Assembly (NCBI GenBank): GCA_903893335.1 | Contig: CAITLX010000611.1 | Location: 1-16,199 of the forward strand | DNA length: 16,199 nt | Direction of reading: 5' to 3' | DNA from: an uncultured delta proteobacterium | GTDB taxonomy: Bacteria > Myxococcota_A > Polyangia > Polyangiales > Polyangiaceae | In this document: positions 11,837-16,199 of the stretch, piece by piece | How positions within the stretch are numbered: position 1 is the first letter of the stretch | How the letters are laid out: every line of letters starts with the position of its first letter | Translations under genes and position numbers: made by a program | Notes under the pieces: model-generated | Seen by the model: only the letters and a program-made list of their open reading frames with translations | Told to the model about the DNA's origin: nothing | The model's database searches: none

Positions 11837-14344
11837 TCAGTTCGTGCCGGGGACCGGCGCCGGGACTCCGCCACCGCCGTCGACTGCGTAGCCGCACGGC
11901 ACCCCGCCCTGGTTCGCGTCGGGCGCCGGGAAGGCGAGCGAGGCGAGGGGCGCGGCGGGCTTGGTGAGGTCGCTCACGACCACGCCGCCGTACGACACGG
12001 AGTAGACGAAGTTGTCGAGGAACACGCCGCGTCGCACGTCGATGCCGTAGTAGCCGCCGCAGAAGCCACCCTGCGGCACGCCCGAGAAGAGCGGCGAGTG
12101 GTCGATGGAGAGGATCGGCGTGATCGGGTCGCCGACCGCGACGTGGAAGACCTCGAGCGAGCTGCGCAGCCCGTACGACGCGGTCGAGTCCCACGTCGAG
12201 TAGGGGAACGCGAGCGCCTTCTGGTCGGCGAAGTAGGTGAACGCCTTGTGGTCCCAGCTCGCCGTCGTGCTGCCCGAGGGGTCACCGTACGAGTAGGTGC
12301 CGACCACCGCGGGGTGCGCGCCGTCGGTGACGTCGAACACCTGCAGCTTCACGCCGAGCGTGTGCACGCCGCCGCCGGGGCCGACCTCGGTCTCCTTGCC
12401 GATCGTCAGCAGGTGGCCGTCGTCGAGCGGGTGCATGTACTCGCTGAAGCCCGGGATGGTGAGCTCACCGAGCAGCGTGGGGTGCGCGGCGTCGGCGAGG
12501 TCGAAGACGAACAGCGGGTCGACCTGCTGGAAGGTCACGACGTAGCCGCGCGGCCCGACGAAGCGCGTCGAGTAGATGCGCTCGTTGGGGGCGAGGTTGC
12601 CGACGTCGCCCACGATCTGCAGCACGTCGCCGTCGGGCGCGAGGGTGAAGACGTGCACGAGGCTGCGCGCGGTGGCGACCGCCGGGTCGTCCTGCGTGCG
12701 CGAGCCCGGGAACGCCCAGGGCTTCGACGCGGCGCCGCCGGCTTGCCCGCCGGAGGGAGGAGGCGCCACGCCCGCGTCGACCGTCACCGTGCCGCCGTCC
12801 GAGGCGCCGGCCACTCCGCCCGAGCCGCCGGTGGTGCCCGCGGCTCCACCGACGCCGACGTCGGTGCCGCCGGTGCCCGTGCTCGGGCCGAACCACATGC
12901 GGTCCTCGGTGGTGGCGACGCGCAGCACGCCGTCGCGCTCGTCGAGGGCGAACTGATCGCCGACCGAGCCGACGACCGTGCCCGAGCCGACGTAGGTCGG
13001 GTCGCCGCCGGTCGAGCCGAGGTCGAACTTGTGCAGGTGCGTCCACGACGACGGCACCGGCGTCGTCGGCACCGCGCCGAGCGCGAGGTCGGCCGCGAGG
13101 TAGGTGTCCGTCCACGCCGCGGCGGCGAGGTAGAGCGACGACGCGTTGGCGTAGACCGTCTGCGCGTCGCCGACGACGCTCACGCCCGACGAGGCGCCCG
13201 GGGCCGTCCAGTCGAGGCCGCGGAGCTGCACCAGGCCGTACGCCGTCGTGCCGGCGGTCGGCACGTAGTAGCGGTCGCAGGCGAGCGTGGACGCGGTGAC
13301 CGTGCTGCCGCTGCGCGCGAAGTCGTAGGGGAGCCAGTCCTCGACGCGCGACTGCGCGATGAGCTGCGCGCTCTCGACGCGGAGCGTCTCCCAGGCGGCG
13401 ACCATCTCGTCGACCGTCTGCGGCTGCACGCCGCCGACCATCGTGGGCCAGCCCGGCAGCGCCGGGCCGTGCGCGCCGCCGGTGAGCACGGTGCGCACCT
13501 CGGCGCCCATGCGCCGCGACGACAGGTAGTTGCCCTCGTACCAGTGCTCGCCGACCACCGTCGGCGTCGAGCCGGTGAGCTCGACGATGGTGAGCTTGGT
13601 GAGCGGCGCGTAGGCGACGGGGCTCGGGCCCGAGCCCGTGGGGCCCTGATCGGGCGCCGGAGCCGGCGTCGGGTCGACCGTGGAGCCCCCCGCCATGCCG
13701 ACGCCGTAGCCCCAGCCGTACTCGTTGTAGGTCGAGCGCGGCGTGACGCCGGCAGCCGCGAAGATGGGCGAGCCGTCGACCGTCGAGTAGATGGCGGCGC
13801 GGCCGTCGGCCACGAACATCTCGACGGGAGAGCCCTCGACCTGCAGCGAGTCGGCGATGGCGAGCGAGGTGGCCGGCCACGCGTTGACGACGAGCATGCG
13901 GTCGCCGTGCAGGACGTAGAGGTACTTGCCGTCGGTCTTGACGATGTCGGCCTCGTCGACGCCCGCGACCTGCGTGTTGGTGTCCGAGTGGCTCGTCGCC
14001 TGCTCGGGGACCGCGCCGCCGGTGCCGCCCGCGCCGCCGGCCGAGGCGCCCGCGTCGGCCATGTCGAGCGAGCCGCCGCTGCCGCGCGGCGCGCCGTACC
14101 CGACGTACGTGGGGCCGCCCTGGCGCAGCCACGCGACCTCCTGGTCGATGCGCGCGTTCATCTTCTCGAGCGCGTCGGCCGCGAGCATCGACCGGAGATC
14201 GCCGCAGCTTGCGGCGCGGTGCAGCGTCGCGCGCGCGACGCCCGTGCGGTCGGCGGAGCCCCCCGAGGTGCAGGCCGGCACCGCTACGGTCGCGCCGAAG
14301 GTGGCGCAGAAGAAAGCGAGCGTGGAGCGGGTCATCGTGCGCAT
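11837..14344 (-). CDS. Beta-propeller lipoprotein (Beta_propel family)
   Basis: An 835-residue exported protein. The signal peptide MRTMTRSTLAFFCATFGATVAVPAC ends in a lipobox-like VPAC with Cys25. A short conserved helix (SCGDLRSMLAADALEKMNARI, about 46-66) precedes a Gly/Ala linker, then the family signature TNTQVAGVDEADIVKTDG at about 122-139. The rest carries propeller-blade patterns such as KYLYVLHGDRMLVVNA, PTVVGEHWYEGNYLSSRRMG, LFVFDLADAAHPTLLGEL and LQVFDVTDGAHPAVVGTY. This matches the secreted C-terminal beta-propeller family (Beta_propel, COG4880), distantly related to WD40; no enzyme activity is known to me. An unusual Gly/Ala/Ser/Thr-rich insertion occupies about residues 485-540. 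The ATG at 14344 is preferred over Met4 because AAGAGG lies 6 bases before it. The gene is followed by a terminator hairpin and preceded by a sigma-54-like element. Confidence 0.88.
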   Translation of the reverse strand: MRTMTRSTLAFFCATFGATVAVPACTSGGSADRTGVARATLHRAASCGDLRSMLAADALEKMNARIDQEVAWLRQGGPTYVGYGAPRGSGGSLDMADAGASAGGAGGTGGAVPEQATSHSDTNTQVAGVDEADIVKTDGKYLYVLHGDRMLVVNAWPATSLAIADSLQVEGSPVEMFVADGRAAIYSTVDGSPIFAAAGVTPRSTYNEYGWGYGVGMAGGSTVDPTPAPAPDQGPTGSGPSPVAYAPLTKLTIVELTGSTPTVVGEHWYEGNYLSSRRMGAEVRTVLTGGAHGPALPGWPTMVGGVQPQTVDEMVAAWETLRVESAQLIAQSRVEDWLPYDFARSGSTVTASTLACDRYYVPTAGTTAYGLVQLRGLDWTAPGASSGVSVVGDAQTVYANASSLYLAAAAWTDTYLAADLALGAVPTTPVPSSWTHLHKFDLGSTGGDPTYVGSGTVVGSVGDQFALDERDGVLRVATTEDRMWFGPSTGTGGTDVGVGGAAGTTGGSGGVAGASDGGTVTVDAGVAPPPSGGQAGGAASKPWAFPGSRTQDDPAVATARSLVHVFTLAPDGDVLQIVGDVGNLAPNERIYSTRFVGPRGYVVTFQQVDPLFVFDLADAAHPTLLGELTIPGFSEYMHPLDDGHLLTIGKETEVGPGGGVHTLGVKLQVFDVTDGAHPAVVGTYSYGDPSGSTTASWDHKAFTYFADQKALAFPYSTWDSTASYGLRSSLEVFHVAVGDPITPILSIDHSPLFSGVPQGGFCGGYYGIDVRRGVFLDNFVYSVSYGGVVVSDLTKPAAPLASLAFPAPDANQGGVPCGYAVDGGGGVPAPVPGTN

Positions 14345-14395
14345 GGGAGACCTCTTCTTTGGGGCCCGCGGCGCGGGACCTCTGCCCTTGTAACC

Positions 14396-14411
14396 ATCAA
14401 CACGCGTGCCA
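14396..14411 (-). promoter_or_regulatory. Sigma-54-like element upstream of the beta-propeller gene
   Basis: On the minus strand, TGGCACG (14411-14405) is a perfect -24 element, followed by four bases and TTGAT (14400-14396). Spacing is correct, but the -12 GC is GA. The predicted start near 14385 leaves a leader of about 41 bases containing AAGAGG. The altered -12 lowers confidence. Confidence 0.35.
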
Positions 14412-14503
14412 CCAGCCCCTACGCCGGACCCTCACGGAAACCATTGAGGAATTCGTCGTTCAAGCGCCCCCGCGCGCCCCTCGGCGCGACGCGTGCGCCC
14501 TGC

Positions 14504-14527
14504 CGGGTGTGCCAGGTGGCACACCCG
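14504..14527. terminator. 24-bp perfect palindrome, candidate terminator of the 208-residue protein gene
   Basis: CGGGTGTGCCA (14504-14514) and TGGCACACCCG (14517-14527) are exact reverse complements separated by GG. It lies 35 bases beyond the stop codon of the minus-strand gene ending at 14562. It can form a long RNA hairpin but has no T-run after it. As DNA it could also be a protein-binding site upstream of the beta-propeller gene. Confidence 0.45.
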
Positions 14528-14570
14528 CGCTCACTCGTCTCGGAGGGCTCCCCTCCGGCGCTCACTCGTC
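14527..14570 (-). repeat. 13-bp direct repeats flanking a hairpin at a gene end
   Basis: GCGCTCACTCGTC occurs at 14527-14539 and again at 14558-14570. The second copy contains the stop codon and last two codons of the minus-strand gene. Between them CGGAGGG (14541-14547) and CCCTCCG (14551-14557) form a 7-bp stem with a 3-base loop. Followed by the palindrome at 14504-14527, this makes a compact double-hairpin 3' end. Confidence 0.6.
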
Positions 14571-15188
14571 GCGGCCGGCGCCCTGGAAGCCGTCGCGCTT
14601 CGGGTCGGCGAACAGCACGTTGAACGTCGTCAGCGTGCCGTAGCAGCCCGTCACGTACTGCTGCAGCGTGACCTTGTCCTCGGCGGTGAGGCCCGCGTGC
14701 GCGTTGACCTTCTGCTCGAGCACGCGCAGCCGGTCGCGCAGCATCACGATCTTGTGGAAGAAGGCGTCGATGGGGATGCGCTTCTCCTGCGTCCCCTCCT
14801 TGCCCGGCTTGAGCACGAGCTCGCCCCCCTCCCAGCGGCCGCCGAGCGTCGCCTCTCCGATGCCGAGCTCCTCGCGGAGCACCTCGGCGAGCACGGTGCG
14901 AAACGTGTCGATGTCCATGTCGAGCTCGATCTCCTTGGGAAGCGTGGGGCGCCGCGGCGCCTCGGGCGCGTGGGGGGTGCGGGAGCGCGCAGCGCGCGGC
15001 GTCGGCCGCTCGGGCTCGCGCTCGGCGGCCGTGCCGCGCGCGCGCCACTCGGTGCAGGTCCCCGTCGAGGTCACGGGGAACGCGCGCATCTGCCGCGCGC
15101 AGATGCCCACGACGCCGAGGTTCGGGTCCTGCCCGTAGGGGCGAAAGGCGCCACAGACGCCGCACGTTCGGTCGAGCTCGGCTCCCAC
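14562..15188 (-). CDS. Conserved-looking 208-residue protein with an N-terminal four-cysteine motif
   Basis: No named family is recognised. The N-terminus has Cys9 and Cys12 (TCGVCGAFRPYG), Cys30 (GICARQ) and Cys45 (GTCTEWR), a spacing suited to one zinc or iron ion in a small ribbon-like domain. An Arg/Pro/Ala-rich linker runs from about residue 49 to 85. The C-terminal domain (about 88-198) is helical: IDTFRTVLAEVLREELGIG, a short beta turn with GRWEGGELVLKPG, then FHKIVMLRDRLRVLEQKVNAHAGLTAEDKVTLQQYVTGCYGTL, which may form a coiled coil. No signal peptide is seen, so it is likely cytoplasmic. The GTG at 15188 is chosen because it starts just before the Cys motif and sits 8 bases after a -10-like TACGCT. 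No Shine-Dalgarno sequence is seen, suggesting a leaderless mRNA. It is divergent from the gene at 15240. Confidence 0.72.
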   Translation of the reverse strand: MGAELDRTCGVCGAFRPYGQDPNLGVVGICARQMRAFPVTSTGTCTEWRARGTAAEREPERPTPRAARSRTPHAPEAPRRPTLPKEIELDMDIDTFRTVLAEVLREELGIGEATLGGRWEGGELVLKPGKEGTQEKRIPIDAFFHKIVMLRDRLRVLEQKVNAHAGLTAEDKVTLQQYVTGCYGTLTTFNVLFADPKRDGFQGAGRDE

Positions 15189-15196
15189 GACGCGCG

Positions 15197-15204
15197 AGCG
15201 TAGC
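15197..15204 (-). promoter_or_regulatory. -10-like element placed for leaderless transcription
   Basis: GCTACGCT on the minus strand (TACGCT at 15202-15197) ends 8 bases before the GTG at 15188. A start about 7 bases beyond a -10 hexamer would fall almost on the first codon. The divergent gene has the same GCTACNNT arrangement. Confidence 0.4.
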
Positions 15205-15226
15205 GCGCCGCCGCCGGGAATGGGCG

Positions 15227-15233
15227 CTACAGT
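15227..15233 (+). promoter_or_regulatory. -10-like element placed for leaderless transcription
   Basis: TACAGT at 15228-15233, within GCTACAGT, ends 6 bases before the GTG at 15240. This would place the transcript start at the first base of the start codon. No Shine-Dalgarno sequence is present. Confidence 0.42.
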
Positions 15234-15239
15234 GCGCGG

Positions 15240-16046
15240 GTGAAGCTGGTGGCGCTGACGCGCAAGGTGCGGGCGCCCGAGCAGGCCGCCGCGAGGTTGG
15301 CCGCGGTGACCGAGGGCACGCTCGCCGAGGCGCGCGTGCGGCTCGCGCCCGAGGCCCCCGCGATCCTCGGCAGGTTCGCCGACGAGCGCGCCGACGCGAT
15401 CGTGGCGGCGCTGCGCGACGCGGGCGAGTCGGCGCTCGCCATCGACGCGCGCGTGCCCACCGACGACGATCGGCTCGTGGCGCGCACGCTCGCCTTCGAC
15501 GACGAGGGGGGCACCTTCGTCGCCGCAGGGGGCGCGACGATGCGGCTGGCCTGGAGCGACGTGTGCGCCGTCTTGCGCGGGGCGACCTCGTCGCGCACCG
15601 AGACGGAGCACACCTCGCGCGAGCGCAAGCTCTCGCTCGGCTCGGCCGTGATGACGGGCGGCATGAAGTGGTCGACCACGACCGAGCGCACGAGCAAGAC
15701 GACCGAGGAGACGACGGTGCAGGCCATCTTCGTCTGCGCGCGCGACGGGCGCGTGGCGGTCGTGCGCGAGCGCGGCTTCGACTTCACCTGCATGGGCGCG
15801 GCGCTGCAGCCCTCGCGCACCGCGAACATGACGACGCTCGTCGGGTGGCTCGCCGCGCGCGCCCGCGGCGCGGTGCACGACGACAGGCTCTTGCGCCTCG
15901 GGCGAAGGCCGATGCCGCTGCTCGGCGCAAGCGAGACGGTCGCGGGCACCTCGCAGCAGACGACGCGCACCGCGGCGACCACGACCACCCTCGACGTGCT
16001 CGTCGCGTTCGCGCACGCGGCCACGCTCGAGGGGCTCTTTCCCTGA
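15240..16046 (+). CDS. 268-residue protein of unknown function with an L7/L12-CTD-like N-terminus
   Basis: No named family is recognised. Residues 1-68 (KLVALTRKVRAPEQAAARLAA... ILGRFADERADAIVAALRDAG) follow the alternating pattern of the ribosomal protein L7/L12 C-terminal domain and its ClpS-like relatives: a strand, a helix ending in an EA-like turn, a Pro, then an AxxIxxxLxxAG helix and a final strand. This resemblance is my inference from sequence pattern. The middle (about 75-190) alternates basic and acidic Thr/Ser-rich stretches, including TTTERTSKTTEETTVQ and IFVCARDGRVAVVRERGFDF, and may be a beta-sheet domain. No signal peptide or membrane segment is seen. The GTG at 15240 is the only sensible start and lies just after a -10-like hexamer. 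The gene is divergent from the four-cysteine protein gene and is followed by a hairpin before the next gene, 53 bases on. Confidence 0.72.
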   Translation: MKLVALTRKVRAPEQAAARLAAVTEGTLAEARVRLAPEAPAILGRFADERADAIVAALRDAGESALAIDARVPTDDDRLVARTLAFDDEGGTFVAAGGATMRLAWSDVCAVLRGATSSRTETEHTSRERKLSLGSAVMTGGMKWSTTTERTSKTTEETTVQAIFVCARDGRVAVVRERGFDFTCMGAALQPSRTANMTTLVGWLAARARGAVHDDRLLRLGRRPMPLLGASETVAGTSQQTTRTAATTTTLDVLVAFAHAATLEGLFP

Positions 16047-16047
16047 G

Positions 16048-16070
16048 GCCACGCGCCCCGCGCGCGTGGC
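16048..16070 (+). terminator. Hairpin after the 268-residue protein gene
   Basis: GCCACGCG (16048-16055) and CGCGTGGC (16063-16070) form a perfect 8-bp stem with a 7-base loop, starting one base after the stop codon at 16046. No T-run follows, so termination efficiency is uncertain. Confidence 0.4.
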
Positions 16071-16099
16071 GCGAACCGCGGTAGGCTCGGCGCCCGCGC

Positions 16100-16199
16100 A
16101 TGGATCCGCTCGTCGTCCTCGCCTCGGCCTCGGTGGGCGCCGCGCTCGGCGCCGCCGCCGCGTGGATCGCCGCGTCGTCGCGCACCGCCGACGCCGAGC
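16100..16199 (+). CDS. N-terminus of a membrane-anchored protein, possibly RmuC-like
   Basis: Thirty-three codons are visible before the window ends: a short MDPLVVLAS lead, an Ala/Gly-rich hydrophobic segment to about residue 25 (SVGAALGAAAAWIAASS), then polar residues starting a possible charged helix (SSRTADAE). This is a single N-terminal membrane anchor. DNA recombination protein RmuC and similar coiled-coil proteins begin this way, but the visible part cannot distinguish them. The ATG at 16100 has no Shine-Dalgarno sequence; a weak TAGGCT hexamer lies at 16082-16087. Confidence 0.5.
   Translation, partial: MDPLVVLASASVGAALGAAAAWIAASSRTADAE

Overview
The window looks like chromosomal DNA from a high-GC myxobacterium (Myxococcota, probably order Polyangiales). 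This is inferred from the strongly G/C-biased third codon positions, several lipoproteins with Asp/Ala/Thr/Gly-rich linkers after the signal peptide, a very large multihaem c-type cytochrome, a secreted beta-propeller protein and a good sigma-54-type promoter. No rRNA, tRNA, CRISPR array, transposase or phage gene was seen. No gene-free stretch exceeds 300 bases; the largest gaps are 14345-14561, 5905-6087 and 437-591, and each is described in the feature list.

Region 1 (1-5990) is redox-related. It holds the 3' end of a small secreted dihaem protein (1-436), an iron superoxide dismutase sodB (592-1170) and, convergent to it, a 1542-residue lipoprotein with 38 potential haem-binding motifs (1276-5904, minus). 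Its core is six tandem copies of a roughly 181-residue pentahaem module, each with the motifs CxxCH, CxxCH, CxxxxCH, CxxxCH and CxxCH in that order. A near-consensus sigma-54 promoter and a TGTGA/TCACA palindrome lie just upstream. Two strong hairpins separate it from sodB.

Region 2 (6088-8111) is a divergent pair of exported proteins: a PI-PLC-like phosphodiesterase (minus) and a small lipoprotein of unknown function (plus).

Region 3 (8153-11758) is a second divergent pair: an AttH/CrtC-like (lipocalin-superfamily) protein (minus) and a three-part GMC-family FAD oxidoreductase (plus). A 16-bp palindrome between them may control both, and they may act on a shared lipid, sterol or terpenoid substrate.

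Region 4 (11837-16199) holds a beta-propeller lipoprotein (minus), a 208-residue four-cysteine protein (minus), a divergent 268-residue protein whose N-terminus resembles the ribosomal L7/L12 C-terminal fold, and the start of a membrane-anchored protein at the window edge. The divergent pair at 15188/15240 has -10-like hexamers 6-8 bases from GTG starts and no Shine-Dalgarno sequence, which suggests leaderless mRNAs.
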